64,000 bases of DNA from Channallabes apus (lineage: Eukaryota; Chordata; Actinopteri; Siluriformes; Clariidae): assembly GCA_030522415.1 (NCBI GenBank), contig CM060114.1, positions 28,152,804-28,216,803 of the forward strand, read 5' to 3'. A program made the position numbers and the translations under genes. Below, in pieces: positions 47,858 to 61,007 of the stretch (position 1 is its first letter; each line of letters starts with the position of its first letter). A model generated the notes under the pieces. The model saw only the letters and a list, made by a program, of their open reading frames with translations. It searched no databases and was not told the origin of the DNA.

Positions 47858-49484
47858 TAAGGACTTTTTTTTTCTTTAATCAAACCTCAAAACAAATGAA
47901 TAGATATGAACTTGGAACAAAACTTAAAATAAAAAACCAAAAGGAACCACCAAGAGAAATAAAACATTGTAGTCAATGGAAGTAAACATTTATGACACCT
48001 CCGTCTGATGATGCAAGAAGAAAAATCACTTTTTTTTATTTTTTTTTTTTTTTATTCTCTACCATCATGATTTACAGTACACCAGGCCATGACGCGTACG
48101 CCCCGTGTCTGTGTTTAAATGTTAGTAGGCAACTGAGAAAACATTACACGCACGGCACTGATGAAAACCGCCTCGCGTCCAGCATCCAGCAGGATGATCT
48201 AACCTCACCGTCTGCTGAATCACTCCGAGCCAGTAAATTACAGGGAGGGGGGGGGGGGGGCGTGTGCCGTGACAGCGGGATGGAAACGGCTGGCGTTTGA
48301 AGTGTCTGCCCAGGCAGCGGCTGCTCGGTGGCTGCGGTTATGAGTAACAGGCAGAACCTCCCGCTGCTTCGGGAAGGCCCCAGTGCTTTAACCACCAGCT
48401 TTGCGAAAGTCCTTAATGGCAATTTAATACCCGAAGTGCTGTGCAGTCACGGCTGTGATCAATGAATGATCGTTTGTTTTTCTGCTTTCGTTTCATAATC
48501 AGAGCAAACCTCGGGGATGGAATACGGAGAGCTCCTTAAAGCCGGCTTTTTAGAACCCGAACACTAACGTGCAAACTGATCGTACTTAGATTTAAAGATT
48601 AGAAGGAGTCGAGATTTTGGCGTCTGCTTGAAGAGTGCACTATGGAATGAGATGTAAAGATTTAAATTTAGAAGAAAAGAAAGCATGCATATTGTTCAAA
48701 TCCCAAGAGATAATATTAGAGCAATATTTTCGGAGGGCCTCTCTGCTCCAGCCTTTCCTCACTCCACCTCTTCCTCTCTTTCTTGCTCTCAGCAGCTTGC
48801 GGGCTCTTCCTCTGTCCCAAACTTTGTTTACACCAGAGAACTGCTCACATGTAAGCAAGCGGGCCAAGACACGAGTCTCCCACGTCTACCTTTCCTTTCT
48901 GCCTGCGTCTCCGTCTCCTCAGCCGTCCACTCATCTGTTTCGCTGCCCATGTGAGCTGACACACCTCTTTCCCAGTGTGAAAAGCAGCCCCAGGCACATG
49001 TACTGTCTGAGTCACTGTTGTGGGACAAACTTTACAGCCAGTCTCTTTGCTTTGAGCCCGTGTGATTTAAAACTTTCCGACCGTAACGCTGCAATGCCTC
49101 AAAACACCCAGACCTGATCCCAGGCTTCTTCCTTGGTTTTCTTTTATTAGGCCACAGTAATCCTAAGTAAAGATAAAACCCTCAGCTTTATTTTTGTTTT
49201 TCATCTCTTTACTGTAAACGTCTCAAAGTCAGGAATGTCTTGTTTGTGACACTAATTACGTATTTTAGAAACGGTGCGGCTTTTTATTTCACACTCCAGG
49301 CTTATGGTCACTTGAAGAATGCGTACCATGCTCATGATGTCACTGTTTTCTCATCCAGAATCTTGATATGTTACCGAATGTAATCCTTAAATCTTAAAAA
49401 AAAAAAAAAAAAAAAAAACTTTCATTACGATCAGCTTCAAAGTGGTTGCAGAACAATTGTACTGTATATAAAATTAGCATTGTA
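47858..49484. other. Intron stretch with G-run and A-run
   Basis: A 14-base G run is at 48247-48260 and a run of over 20 A at about 49397-49419. A 160-codon plus frame at 48635-49117 is low-complexity Ser/Leu/Pro-rich and matches no family. Confidence 0.5.
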
Positions 49485-49915
49485 ATATTATGACCACCTG
49501 CCTAATATTGAGTAGGTCCCCCTTTTGTTACCATAACTGTGACGCACTGTGTGTTCTGACACCTTTCTATCTGAGCTACACTAGCACTTGGATTTAGATC
49601 GGACTACACGAGCCAGCCTTCACTCCCTATGTGCATCAGTAAGCCTTGGCCACCCACGACCCTGTCGTCCGTTCGCCGGTTCTCCTTCCTCGGATCACTT
49701 TTGCTATGTCCTGACCTCTGCACACCGGGATCATCCCACAAGAGCTGCAGTTTTGGAGTTGCTCTGATCCAGTCCTCTAGCCATCACAATCTGGCCCATG
49801 TTAAAGTCACTCAAATCCTTACACTTGCCCATTTTTTCACCTTCCAACACATCAACTTCAGGAAAAAAGGTTCACTTGCTGCCTAATATATCCCGCCCAC
49901 TTCTAGCCGTCATTG
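49485..49915. mobile_element. Tc1-like relic, copy 1 of an inverted pair
   Basis: Begins ATATTATGACCACCTGCCTA and ATTGAGTAGGTCCCCC, then TGCACTGTGTGTTCTGACAC-type sequence, GACCCTGTCGTCCG and AAGAGCTGCAGTTTTGGAG, to GCCTAATATATCCCGCCC. This is a fish Tc1-type element in its antisense reading, with a central deletion. Confidence 0.72.
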
Positions 49916-49919
49916 TAAC

Positions 49920-50288
49920 GAGATAGATAATGTAGCTACTGTGAGAAGAGCAAAATTGTGATGGCTAGACAACTCGGTCAGAGCAACTCCCAGCTGCAAA
50001 ACTGCAGCTCTTGTGGGATGAGTGGTCAGGACATACCAAAAGTGATCCAAGGAAGGACCAGTGAAACTGGTGACAGGGTCATGGGTGGCCACGTCTCACC
50101 CATGCACAAAGGGAGCGAAGGCTGGCCCGTGTAGTCCGATCCGATAGAAGATCTAGTGTAGATCAAATTGAGGAAAAGGTTAATGCTGGTTCCGATATAA
50201 AGGTGTGAGGACACACAGTGCATTACTGTTTTGGTGGCAAAGGAGGGACCTACTCAATAATGTTATAGCTGATCAGTGTATATACAGA
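49920..50288. mobile_element. Tc1-like relic, copy 2 of an inverted pair
   Basis: The same element in opposite orientation: GTGATGGCTAGACAACTCGG, AACTGCAGCTCTTGTGGGAT, GACAGGGTCATGGGTGGCCA, and at its end GGACCTACTCAATAATGTTA plus TAGCTGATCAGTGTAT. It has a central deletion like copy 1. Confidence 0.72.
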
Positions 50289-50814
50289 GTCAGAAACCAA
50301 AATTTTCTTCTTCTTCTTTCATGTTCTGTTACTTTTTTATCATCGGCAAAGGGACGAGGGATCCAAAGTCTGGTATGGGAGCACAGGGAGCCTGTTAGGA
50401 ATATACACCAGTTTACCACAGGGCACCATATACACTAGAGATGGGGGAGGGGCGGGGTAATGTTTCACGATTTGTTTTTTTTGTTTTTTCCACACTGATT
50501 TCAAAATCGATTATTAAAATAATTTTTTATTTTATATACGGTGTGTTTGCATTCAAGGTGTCAAAATATTGCAGTTCCTCTAAAATCCTACAGGTGGTGC
50601 CCTTTACACTGTAAACGACACAGCATTATTTGCTAAGGCCCTATTCACACAGGATTAGTATTATCTTTGGACCTCTAGTCATTTGTCATTCACATCTGAG
50701 TCTCCAATAACTACTGGACTCCATTTTACATCAAGTATTATAACATCAATTAACATCAACTATTATAGCTGAACCTAACACTTAACACTGTATAAATGCA
50801 GATCATTTCCTGCT
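50289..50814. other. Intron stretch, nothing recognised
   Basis: No feature seen other than T-rich runs. Confidence 0.45.
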
Positions 50815-51085
50815 ATCTGTTTCACCCAGATGAGGATGGGTTCCCTGTTGAGTCTGGTTCCTCTCAAGGTTTCTTCCTATTACCGTCTCAGGGAGTTTTT
50901 CCTTGCCACTGTCGCCCTCGGGCTTGCTCACCAGGGACTATCTGAACATTTTGATTCATACACATTCACATTCCATACAAACTTAAATAATTCTTTTGAT
51001 TGTGTAAAGCTGTTTTGAGACAATGTCAATTGTTAAAAGCGCTATACAAATAAAACTGAATTGAATTGAATTGAATTTGTAATAA
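50815..51085 (+). mobile_element. LINE (L2-like) 3' tail
   Basis: The best of three copies: CACCCAGATGAGGATGGGTT to TTTGAGACAATGTCAATTGT, AAAAGCGCTATACAAATAAA and a TGAATTGAATTGAAT tail, the terminal repeat typical of L2-type fish LINEs. Confidence 0.85.
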
Positions 51086-51723
51086 TTGCGGCGATTGTTT
51101 GTGATCTTAATCCTGTGTAAATCTGCCAGGTTTATAATTTGTAAAGTAAAAGTACCCCCCCCCCCCCCCCAAAAAAAAAAAAATGATGTACCACATTTCG
51201 CTGAACACAGAGGTCCTGTGCTAATCCTGTGCGAATAGGGCTTAGGTTTGTCTAGAACTGTAACAAAATCTGAACCGCCGTACAAAGCAAATCTGCACCC
51301 TGGTATCGTAATAATATCATTACCGGGTGATCACTAGTAATTCCCATCCTTAATACACATACTGTATACTCACACCTAGGGCAGGTTAGTGTGAGGGCAA
51401 CCCACAGAGACACAGGTCACAGAAACTCAGTATAGACAGTGTCTAAATTCCACGAGCAATCCTGAGACCCTGTCTGTGAGGTGGTGATCCTCATTGTGCC
51501 ACCTATTTTAAAAACATATACAGCAAAATGTTTGAGATATATGATTAACGTGTGGTATTTTCAAGAACTGTGCTGGTATTTACAGAGTTTGAGCTCATCA
51601 GAAGGTGCAGGTTTCATAGAAAACGTACTTGTTGTAAACACTGACATCATGTGGTCAAGCCGAGGTACTGCAGTCTCTGGTCTCTTTGTAAAGATTCTGG
51701 GATTCTGATCTGGTTTGTTTCAG
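51086..51723. other. Intron stretch with C and A runs
   Basis: A C run at 51155-51170 is followed directly by an A run to 51183. Otherwise nothing until the TTTCAG acceptor of the next exon. Confidence 0.5.
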
Positions 51724-51855
51724 GTGATGGACAGCTCCATGCCTCTGATTGGGGAGCATGTGGAGGAGGACAGGCAGCTCATCGCTGATCTGGTCATCAA
51801 CAAGATGGCTTTTGCTCTGCTTGGCATCACCTCGCCCCAGTCTTCCAACGCCAAG
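51724..51855 (+). CDS. syn3: Synapsin III, end of domain C (132 nt)
   Basis: Encodes [20 protein letters not shown], then ADLVINKM and a poorly conserved tail. The block [20 protein letters not shown](M/I)ADLV is the most paralogue-specific part in the window and agrees with synapsin III as I know it; synapsin II has [12 protein letters not shown] and synapsin I VVGSSMPLIGDHQ. The end of the C domain is followed by about 16 linker residues. The acceptor TTTGTTTCAG is good. The donor after AAG is GTGCTC, weak, and reading through it gives 13 more codons and a stop at 51895-51897. The phase-0 junction to the next exon works. Confidence 0.9.
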
Positions 51856-51964
51856 GTGCTCAAACAAACACCACTGCTGACTCACATTGTTGCTTAACCA
51901 TCATATATATGCTTATATACATGTTAACTGATCCGTCTAATATGTCGCTTTGTCTCTTGTCTAG

Positions 51965-52007
51965 ACGCAGCCTGGTCCTCAGACGACTCAGCCGAGACGA
52001 GCTCAAG
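51965..52007 (+). CDS. syn3: Synapsin III linker microexon (43 nt)
   Basis: Encodes TQPGPQTTQPRRAQ and the first base of a Gly codon. Proline/glutamine-rich content fits the variable linker (domain J-like) between domain C and domain E in synapsin a-forms. Acceptor CTTGTCTAG and donor GTGAGT are strong, and the phase fits both neighbours. The short length and low complexity make it less certain than the domain C exons. Confidence 0.8.
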
Positions 52008-52365
52008 GTGAGTTACAAAGAAGATAAAAATCGCCTCAGAATCTGGTGATATTGAACAAAAATGCGTTTCTGTTGCACCATTTGGAAGCTCGTGCACTCG
52101 GCACAGAATCAGTTAAATTCAAGGCTGATCGAGCTAAAAACCAGCCAATTCCATTCACTGGCTGATTGATTGGTGACGCTATTATAAATGTAAGAAATCA
52201 TTTAAAAATCGATTTTGGAGTCAGTGTGGCGATACACGAATTCATTATACATAACTTAATAGATTTTTCCCATATCCATGGATACCATAGTAATACTATT
52301 ATACACATATCATATACCATATGTATATTAACAGCATACACTACTCTCTATGTGTATGTGTATAG

Positions 52366-52513
52366 GAGGTCCTCGCTCAGGCTCTGCCTCACCGTCTCAG
52401 CCTGCGCAGCCATCTCCACAGCGAACTCGGTCCGCCAACACCTCTCCCAGTCAAGCGTTCCAGCCCGGCCCAATCCCAGCACCCTCCTCTCAAAAACAAG
52501 CACCACAGCTCAA
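52366..52513 (+). CDS. syn3: Synapsin III linker exon, Pro/Ser/Gln-rich (148 nt)
   Basis: Encodes GPRSGSASPSQPAQPSPQRT, then RSANTSPSQAF and a PGPIPAPSSQKQ tail. This is the proline-rich linker thought to bind SH3 domains and to be phosphorylated in synapsins; SPSQ, PSPQ and TSPS are possible proline-directed sites. The PPQGGPR/QSPQPQ character resembles the synapsin III J domain but the linker, about 80 residues in all, is roughly half the length of the mammalian one as I recall it. Acceptor GTGTATAG, donor GTAAGC; the phase carries two bases into the next exon. Confidence 0.85.
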
Positions 52514-52737
52514 GTAAGCTGTATACAAATGTATGACAGGACTTACTATATTTATTTGTCAATTCTATCAATTATTTGTGATGTATTTGTGAACAAAGTG
52601 AGCGCCCAGATGTGTGCATTCCAGCCTTACTGACAGCTGGATGGATGGGGATACTAAAAAAAAAAAAAATTCTTATTTTCGCGGTTGTACTCAGTTATCG
52701 ATCATGAGTAACACGGTTTACACGTGCTATCTTTCAG

Positions 52738-52861
52738 CAAGTCTCAGTCTCTCACAAACACCTTCACGGAGACGCTGAGAGCAAATCCAGCCGAGGACGA
52801 GGCCAAAGCCGAGACCATCCGCACCCTCCGCCAGTCCTTCGCCAGCCTGTTCTCCGATTAA
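52738..52861 (+). CDS. syn3: Synapsin III, C-terminal domain E exon with stop
   Basis: Completes an Asn codon and encodes KSQSLTNTFTETLRANPAED, then EAKAETIRTLRQSFASLFSD and the stop TAA at 52859-52861. KSQSLTN and DEAKAETIR.LR.SFASLFSD are hallmarks of domain E, the conserved C-terminus of a-type synapsin isoforms, which contributes to vesicle clustering and oligomer formation. The acceptor CTATCTTTCAG is good. The segment between the two conserved blocks (NTFTETLRANP) differs from mammalian paralogues, as is usual there. This ends the coding region. Confidence 0.97.
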
Positions 52862-55800
52862 TACGCTCGCTCACACGAACACCAAGATCTGCACTTAGAT
52901 TGAAGGTTGTTGTGAAGGTCAGTAGAGTCGAAGTCGACCTCATGACTGCGAGGAAGTGCTAGAAGTTGGTGTCAGTACTTGTGATTGCCTGTAATTCGAT
53001 TCAAACCTTTTACTTTTTTAATGATTTTAGTGTTTGCCTTTTTTTTTTATTTTTATCCATAATATCTTTATGGGAAAGATCCTCCATAAATGAAAATCAA
53101 ACTTGTCTGGTGTATTTAGTTTCAGATATTGCTGTTTGTTTTGCCTATCGTACCTTGAGCGTTTAACATCAGGGTTCCTCCAGTTCCTGAAGGTTGGACA
53201 TCACATCTGGGGTGATTTCTCTGCTCTAAGACTCATGATTTAATACACTCTCTGGTAAATCTGCAGTTCTAATCATCGAGCTACAGATAGATCACCAGAA
53301 TGTATAACACAGTGGTTCTTCTCAACCATGGTCCTGAACGACCCCATGTTAGTGTTTCCTCGCCTCCCATCAGCTAATTAACAGCCTGTTCTGAACTGAA
53401 GTGGTAGTGAAAGAGAAAACACTAAGGCCGTGTTCAGACTGTCTGCCCGAATCCAATTAAAATTTTCGGCATATGCAGATTGGAATCGGTTTGTCTCTTG
53501 TGAATCTTAAAAAAAAACACATTGAAGCTGATTTTTGCCAATCTGATCTGAACCACATCCAGAGGTGGCGTGAAATCCGATTCCTGAATCCGTAGTGGAA
53601 AAACCGAGCGGGAAGACGATGAAAGAGGTGGAGATGGAAATACTGCAGTGAAGCCAGCTGCTCTTTCTAAAAAATACAAGGTTAATTTAGCTGCATGGGA
53701 AATTTGAGGGCGCGGCTTTTACAGTACATAGCGGTAATAGGGCCAAAATCCCCTTGAATTTTCAGTGAGGCGAGATAAAACCATGATTTCAGGAAAGTGC
53801 GTCTGGCTTAACAGTAGTCCCTGGACAGAAGATCAAATGGAATGTCTGATAGCACTTTTGATGGGATGCATACAGTAAGTACAGGCGAAGATAGAGGGAA
53901 TGTACAGAAAAAGGGCGATATATCGGATATCACGCTGAACTTGAGCCAAATCCGATCTGATCACGTATCCGATCCTAAATATTAGATATGTGAAACAAGT
54001 GAGATTTTCCTGCAGGCTGAACAAGGCCCTAAAATGTGCAGGACCAGGGTGGAGAACCTCTGATCTAAAATCATGGAAGGACTTCCTGTGGAATCACCAA
54101 CATGGACATAAGAGTGTAAAAGATTTCCATAATATTCCATTTATCATAACATCTCCTTCCAAAGGAATCAAAAACAAATTCGATTAACTACAAACTAATT
54201 AACTGCTTAGAAAAAAAAAATCCAACGTATTCGATTAAATAAATAGCATTGTAGCACATTTCAAAAGTAACTTTGGTTTTGTAATGTCAGCATCCGTACC
54301 AGTGTAGCATAACGTTGACTGTTTATCTGTTTCACATTGATTGTCTTATGTTATCGATATTGCTTTATGATTTAATTAGTGATTAAATTAGCCAACAGTT
54401 ATGATCCTTCAAGCCTATGATTTCCACACTATGATTTACACCAGGCAATATTCCACACTGGGTCTCCTCCTCGTTATTTCTAATCATGGATCAGTCTTAC
54501 ATTACAAATGAATCTTCCCTTTATACATGAAGTACACTTGACAGTGTAAGTACTGTAAATATTGTTTTAGTTATTGATCATTTATTTCATCGCTTCATTG
54601 GGAATCCCCAATATTTTCTTTCATATAATGGAAGGAATAAACAAATAAAAAAGGTAAGATAATAATGGCCAGTAAGTTCCATTCGAAAGCCACCAAAGCA
54701 TGGACATGCGGTATCGAGGCGTTGATTTACTAACATCATTAACACTTTGTGTGTGTGTGTGAGGGGACAGAAAGGTGGAGTGTGTTTTATAAGGAATACG
54801 TGCATGAATTGAAGTAGGCGTAGAAAACAGTATGGAAATGATGTGCTCACATAAGAGTTTATAAGAATCTCACAGTGATTTGGACTGAAGGGAAAGTTTT
54901 TCACACAGGTGGAAGAGTAACAGAGTAGCGAATCAAATTCAAATTTAGGCAAAGGTTTGCACTACTGAGAAAAAAATCATGAATGCAACATGGAAAAAAA
55001 AAAAAAGTTTACATTATTTTCATTGGATACACAGGAATGCAAACTATATCAAAGCCTCTATTGAAATATGTATGTCTTTATGCATTGAGTTAATATTTAC
55101 TTAAGTAATATAATGTGATTTTTTTTTTGTTGTTTTCATATACAGAAAAAATACATTTTGAGAAGATGAAGAATAATCCTTAACACACCTAATGAATAAA
55201 ATCTAGCAAACCATACAATGTTGTCTTAATCTAAAGGAATTTTAGACCTTTATAAATTGATGCTGCATTCAACTATGGCTCATAAGAAAGAAAGTTAAAG
55301 GAAACACCCTTTCAAGTATTCAGAAGTTGGGAAGATTTCTCGAATTAGGCCTGAATTAGGCGCATGAGGTCATATGACATGACCTCTAACAATAAAAAAT
55401 AAAGAAGTAAAATATTTCGAATGGTCTAAAAGAGTTAGATGATGTAGTTTATAGCAGAATTTCCTTGAAACTATTTTAAATAGTTGCAAGAAACGTTGAG
55501 CGGGCCCAAGCACCTTGCGTCATCGAGATAACTTGAATGCAGCTTTAGTCCATTTATTTTTTTATTTTTTATTTCTTTTTCTTTTTTGTTTCTGAACTTT
55601 CACGCTGTGATGATTGAGTCATCCGTCTCACATTGCCATATTTTATACTTTCAGATATTTATTTTAAAAAACATGAAGAAATATTTTGGTCATGCACCTC
55701 TTCTTGCAAGATGAAATTCTCTGTAAGCTCTCTTAGTAAATCAGTCTTCCCACTCATACACACTGACTCATACACACTCATACCTTTAGTAGTAGTAGTG

Positions 55801-58170
55801 TTTTTACTAAATGTAGATTCAAAACAAAAAAAGATCATAGTACGAATAGATATCAACAGTGTCATATCACATTCTCTAGGATGGCATATTAGAGCCATTG
55901 AAGGTTTAAAAGAAAAAGAAAAACATGCTGGGGTAAAACGTTTCCAAATGTGAACGACTTTTTAAGTTTGAAGTCACAAATTTTGCAAGACAAAAAACTC
56001 TAAAGCGGTTAGGCGACAGTCTCATTCCTTACCCAGTGCTGACATCTAGTGGCAGAGAAGTGTCGCTCACAAAGATGAAGGCGAGTTTTCTTTGATGTCG
56101 AGCACAGCACCTGCGAGGTGATGATCTTAGGATGCTTTACACATAAAATAATCCGTGTTCTAACATTTTCATTCATTTGACTATTTAAGCTTAACTTGTG
56201 CAGCCATGTTCCTGTTGCACCTCCTCACTTACTCAGGGGAGGGTTTGTGTAGCACAGGGGTGGTGCCTGGGCCCGTCCAACCTTGCAGAGTGTTTACAAA
56301 AAAAAAAAGGTTCTTTATTTTCATTTTTTTATTTTAGGTAAATTTTCTAGTTAATTTTTTCTAATGTTAATTTTAAAGTTTAAAATTGAAGAAAAAAAAT
56401 TAAGTTTGTTTCTCAAAAATTTGCGACTTCAAACATGAAACTTCTGCATTTTAAACTCGAAAATGTACCTGTTACCCCAGTTTAAAAAAAAATTATTATT
56501 ATTTTTTTATACATACAATGGCACTAATATTCCAATATCCTTTCTTTCTCTCGGTGTGTATCATTTCATTTCCGTACTGTACAAGAAGTATTTTGTGACC
56601 ATGAAATATAACGTTGCTTGATAATATGATAATATAAGTAAGTAGCTCGGTTTATTATTGACTTGTGGACCAAAATCTGTTCATGTTTTAAAAAAAAAAG
56701 AGAAGAAAAGAAACAAAAAAGAACAGGTTAAAAAACTCAAACTTTGCAATGTTCCTGTTTTTATTTATTTATATTTTTGGGAGAATGCCTAATGTCAGTG
56801 TGCCGTGTCGGTTTCCTCTGTAATTTACAAGCACGTTATGAAGTGCAATGAAAAGCCATAAAATACTTGTAGTAAAGAGGAACTGTTCCATGTTTGGTGA
56901 TTTATTCGTTCCATGTTTAGGCACACACTGCTAAGTTTCATTTCTTATCTATCTGATATAAATCTATAATAACAGAAGAGTTGTTCATACAGTATGTGCA
57001 TTATATGTAATATCTCTACATGTCTGTACAGGCCAGTCTGTCAGGTTATGGCGGAATAATAATCTCATATCTGGATCTAGTCAAAGCAAATGAATGATTT
57101 GTTCAGTATAACTTTGACGTGGTCTTGTGTATCTTTTTTTTTTTTTTTTTTAATTACCTGAACTGTATAATTAATCTATTTAAAAAAAAAACTTTCAGTG
57201 CATTTATCGATCCTTGTTAGATAATGATAAATTCTTTATTTATTGTCTTATCCTGTGTATCAATACTACACTTATATATTTCTGTATTTATTTAGCAATT
57301 AATTTATTTATTTAGAGATAACCTTTTCACTGTTGATTTCGATGCCAATTTAATTTGATTATTGTACTGTATATTATCAGAACGATGTTCTGCATGACTT
57401 GATTTTTTTTTCTTTTTTTTTACAGTGTGTTACCCTAGTGTTAGACATATCCGAGCGTAAATCGATGAGGTGATTAGCTTTAAAATCCGAGGCATAGCTG
57501 TTATCAATCACCTGACGTTCGGCTACCTCATGGCTCCCATCTCTCGAAATGCAAACGACCCACCTGCAGTAAAAACCCCGAGAACTCAAGTGTGAATCCC
57601 ATTACATACCTAGAAGTAGGCCTTTTTTTAATTAATTTTTTTAATAGGACAGCTTTTTTTTCTTTTCTTGTTGTTGTTGCATCAAGTCGAACAGACCGAT
57701 CTAGGTGTTAACACACAACTCAACAACTATGGCAACATGAAATATAATACACAGAAAAAAATAAGCAAAGCAAAACCAGCTGACCGTAATGCAATTAGCG
57801 TCGCCAAGCTTACCCGGGATTTCAGCAGCCTTTCACTGCAGCGAGCCTAAACCATATACACATCGACAATAATACACACGCTCAAATATCTATGGTCGTC
57901 ATTTTTACAGTGAGTTATGCAGTGTAGTGGTTTTTCTCTAAAATAAATGTGGCATGATTAGGACTCCTCTCTCTCTCTCTCTCTCTCTCTCTGGTGCCTC
58001 TGTAGTGAACGTTTACTCATGTAGATCAGTGTTTCTGAATGCTTTGTGTGTATAGTGTGTATCATTCTACATGTGTTTTAATGTCACACGTGCCATTTTA
58101 TTGATTTAGTTATTTTTGGTACAGTTCTGGGTTCTATATTTTGGTTAATGGAAATGCAATTAAAGTGTTT
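52862..58170 (+). other. Probable synapsin 3' untranslated and flanking sequence
   Basis: No coding exon or clear mobile element follows the stop for over 5 kb. Several AATAAA hexamers occur (for example in 54230-54240, 54637-54650, 55194-55200), and a good candidate end is at 58171. The TACTGTA motif is sparse from 53000 to 56500. The phrase GCGGGCCCAAGCACCTTGCG (55499-55518) is a shared repeat fragment. A (CT)n array is at 57966-57992 and poly-T at 57129-57150. UTR extent is inferred. Confidence 0.45.
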
Positions 58171-58176
58171 AATAAA
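58171..58176 (+). terminator. Candidate polyadenylation signal
   Basis: AATAAA in the context ATTAAAGTGTTTAATAAACC, with an additional ATTAAA just upstream. It is the most UTR-end-like hexamer after the synapsin stop, but 5.3 kb away, and nearer hexamers could be used instead. Confidence 0.35.
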
Positions 58177-59224
58177 CCTGGCTGTTCCCCTTGCAGTTCT
58201 TTACAAGAGTTCTTATGCAGTAAATGAAGTAGACGTACTGTAACATGGTATTGGTGCTAAAAAGTGTCTCACCTACAGTACTGTAGGTGAAATAGTGGGT
58301 TTTCACATAGGATCATAAAACACCATTTTTTTTATAATGCTTGATGCTTCTTATCTGCCAATTTATGCTTAGTTTTTTGTAAATATGCATAAACATTTAT
58401 ATTTTTAGCAGATAAAAGAAACACATTCATTAAATACAATTTTATGGCCTTTTATGTACTGTAGTGGTCGTAACTTTTTTCAGTTCAAATCTTTCAATGG
58501 TCTTAACTGTCATTCAGATGAAACTCGGCTAATTTAGATTTCACATGAAAAGACGTTAAAAAAATATATATTATATAATATAATATATAATAATAATATA
58601 TATAATATAATATATATATACTAAAACGCCAAATTGGTAAGATATTGACATGGTTACGGACACGACAGATTTTTTTGCTTTTTAAGCTTTTACCAAAAAC
58701 CAATTTAAGCAACAATTCTTACAGGTCATACAGTATGATTTTAGAAGCTTATACCAAATTTAGTATCAATACTCAAATAAATAAATGAAAAAAATTAGCA
58801 TTTTAAATAATAATTATTTGATAGTGTAATGCTGGAAAATGGCCATTTTGGGGGAACATCTCTTCAGTTCAAGTTAGCAAGTTGAAGATTTAAGAAGATT
58901 GAAGATTGGTCACTTCCATGTTGCATAACCTTCTGAAGTACCTTCTTTGGCACACACATTTCCTGTATTATATACTGTAGGACATAAAAAAGTAATAGAA
59001 TCAGCAACAATACTGCGTTTTGGCTGCATACTAAAGGTACAGTACAACCCGACATACAGTAGTCTCCATCACAAACCAGCATTTGCAGCATCGTTGAACC
59101 CGACTCTTCAACCCACTTTGAATTCCCCTTTGTCACAGTTGTTGGTCCCCCACAGTGTGGTTTGTCTTTAATGCTGATTTCCCTTCTTTGAACTGTTTAC
59201 ATTGCTCTTGTGAAAGTAACATTC
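58177..59224. other. Intergenic stretch with (TA)-rich palindromes
   Basis: A+T-rich TATATAATATA section at 58564-58620 forms local inverted repeats. A 22-bp perfect palindrome around two stacked footprints is at 58269-58290. Nothing else recognised. Confidence 0.5.
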
Positions 59225-59480
59225 AATTGAATTAAATTGAATGAAGTTTTATTTATATAGCGTTTTTCACAGTGTCATTGTCGCAAAGCAGCACCACATA
59301 ATCAAATGACAATTTGGAGATGAATTTGAACTGTGTGAGAAAATACAAAGAGTCATGGATATCAGATCGTCCCTGATCAGCAAGCCGAGGGCGATGGTGA
59401 AAACGAACAACACCCTGAGATGGCAATAGGATGAACCCCTGAGAGGAACCAGACTCGTTAGGGAAACACATCCGCATTTG
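59225..59480 (-). mobile_element. LINE (L2-like) 3' tail
   Basis: Inverted third copy: the TTGAATTAAATTGAATGA tail sits at the left, then GCAAAGCAGCACCACATAAT, CCTGAGATGGCAATAGGATG and GAGAGGAACCAGACTCG. Confidence 0.78.
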
Positions 59481-59489
59481 AGTGATAAC

Positions 59490-59585
59490 GGATAGCAGGA
59501 GGCTGGTTAAGATGTCAGACTGCTGTTCGGGAGGTCCCCGGTTCAAGCCCGACACTTGTGCAAGGTCCTTTACCCCCAAACGCTT
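59490..59585 (+). repeat. tRNA-derived SINE fragment
   Basis: GGCTGGTTAAGATGTCAGAC, TCCCCGGTTCAAGCCCG and TGCAAGGTCCTTTACCC show a head and B box, the remainder being lost. Confidence 0.55.
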
Positions 59586-59783
59586 AGATCTTCAGTATTC
59601 CAGCTTTGTATCTCCAGGTTGGGGCGTATCTGTCGCAGAGTGGCACATGAACAGACACATACTGTATATAGCTGCACTCACTTTCCTCAGCCCATATTAA
59701 TTTCATTATTATAAGAGATTGGAGTGCCATTTGTTTCCACAGGATATTACATTCACACATGTACATTTTTTAATGGATCAGCA

Positions 59784-59990
59784 TACAGGACTGTGCAAAA
59801 GTCTTGAACAACTGCTTATTTCTTCATATTTTGCTTCCAAAGAGCCAGACTTCCTTGTATTTTTAATGTAAATCATGATTTATGTATAAAAAAAATAGTG
59901 CAAGAAAAATAATAATATCTAGAAGCATTTATTTGTCGAATATACTTTACAGCACACTGAATTTCTTTTCTACAGTTACCTCGATTCATT
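59784..59990 (+). repeat. Solo Tc1-like end, CAG type
   Basis: TA followed by CAGGACTGTGCAAAAGTCTT is the same terminal sequence as the MITE at 1043-1497. The opposite end was not found within the next few hundred bases, so the element is truncated. Confidence 0.65.
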
Positions 59991-59994
59991 TGGA

Positions 59995-60115
59995 AGCTAA
60001 GGTCAGAGTGCAGGGTCTGGATTCAGCACTGCTGGAGTAGAAAGGCCTTTCTCCAGGGTCCAACAGTGCCAACTCGGTGGTGACCTTCTCGCCACTAACC
60101 CAGGAGATTTTGACC
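59995..60115 (-). repeat. tRNA-derived SINE remnant
   Basis: GCTAAGGTCAGAGTGCAGGG, CAGCACTGCTGGAG and GTCCAACAGTGCCAACTCGG match inverted body blocks of the 29310 element, with deletions. Confidence 0.5.
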
Positions 60116-60149
60116 GTTTGACCGGCTGTATGATCTGTTATGAGAGGAG

Positions 60150-61007
60150 ATCCATTTGGTGGTGGAGTGACACCCCAAGTTATCCTACATCAATCCTACT
60201 GACTACTACTAACTACTTTAGTTCATGCTTTTATCACCTCTAGGTTGGACTATTGTAATGCCTTACTGTCTGGTTGTTCTGTTAGGTGCATAAACAAGCT
60301 TCAGCTAGTCCAGAATGCAGCAGCGAGAGTCCTCACTAGAACCAGAAGATATGAGCACATCACCCCTATCCTATCTTCACTGCATTGGCTCCCTGTGAAA
60401 TTTCGCATTGATTTTAAAATACTACTCTTGACATATAAATGGTCTCGCGCCGCAGTATCTTTGAGCGAACTGCTAGTGTCTTACGATCCGCCACGCCTAC
60501 TTCAGTCAAAGGATGCAGGCTGCTTGTCAGTACCGCGTATTATGAAAACTACAGCTGGGGGCAGAGCTTTTTCTTACAAAGCCCCAAAATTATGGAATAG
60601 TCTTCCAAATAGTGTTCGGGACTCAGACACAGTCTCAGTGTTTAAGTCTAGGCTCAAAACCTATTTATTTAGCCAAGCATTTTATAAATAGATTTGCCAT
60701 AAGGTAAAGGAGCAGATCTGGGGGACTCATGGACGTAGAGTATTATGGTGAACTGGTATGTTTAGATGCTGTCTTCCTTACTCTCATTTGATCACTCAGG
60801 TTTGTTGACGGTGAGGTGATTGTTTGCTTTACATCTCAGGGAGCCCTCATGTTTGTGTTTCCTTCTGGCTCTCCCTTTTAGTTATGCTGTCATAGTTAGT
60901 CCTGCCGGAGTCCCTGCTTGCACTCTACAGTAAATACCTACCATACAGTACCTAACTAACATCTCTCCTTCTCTTCTGCTCTCTCCTCTTTTTGAAAAAA
61001 AAAATAA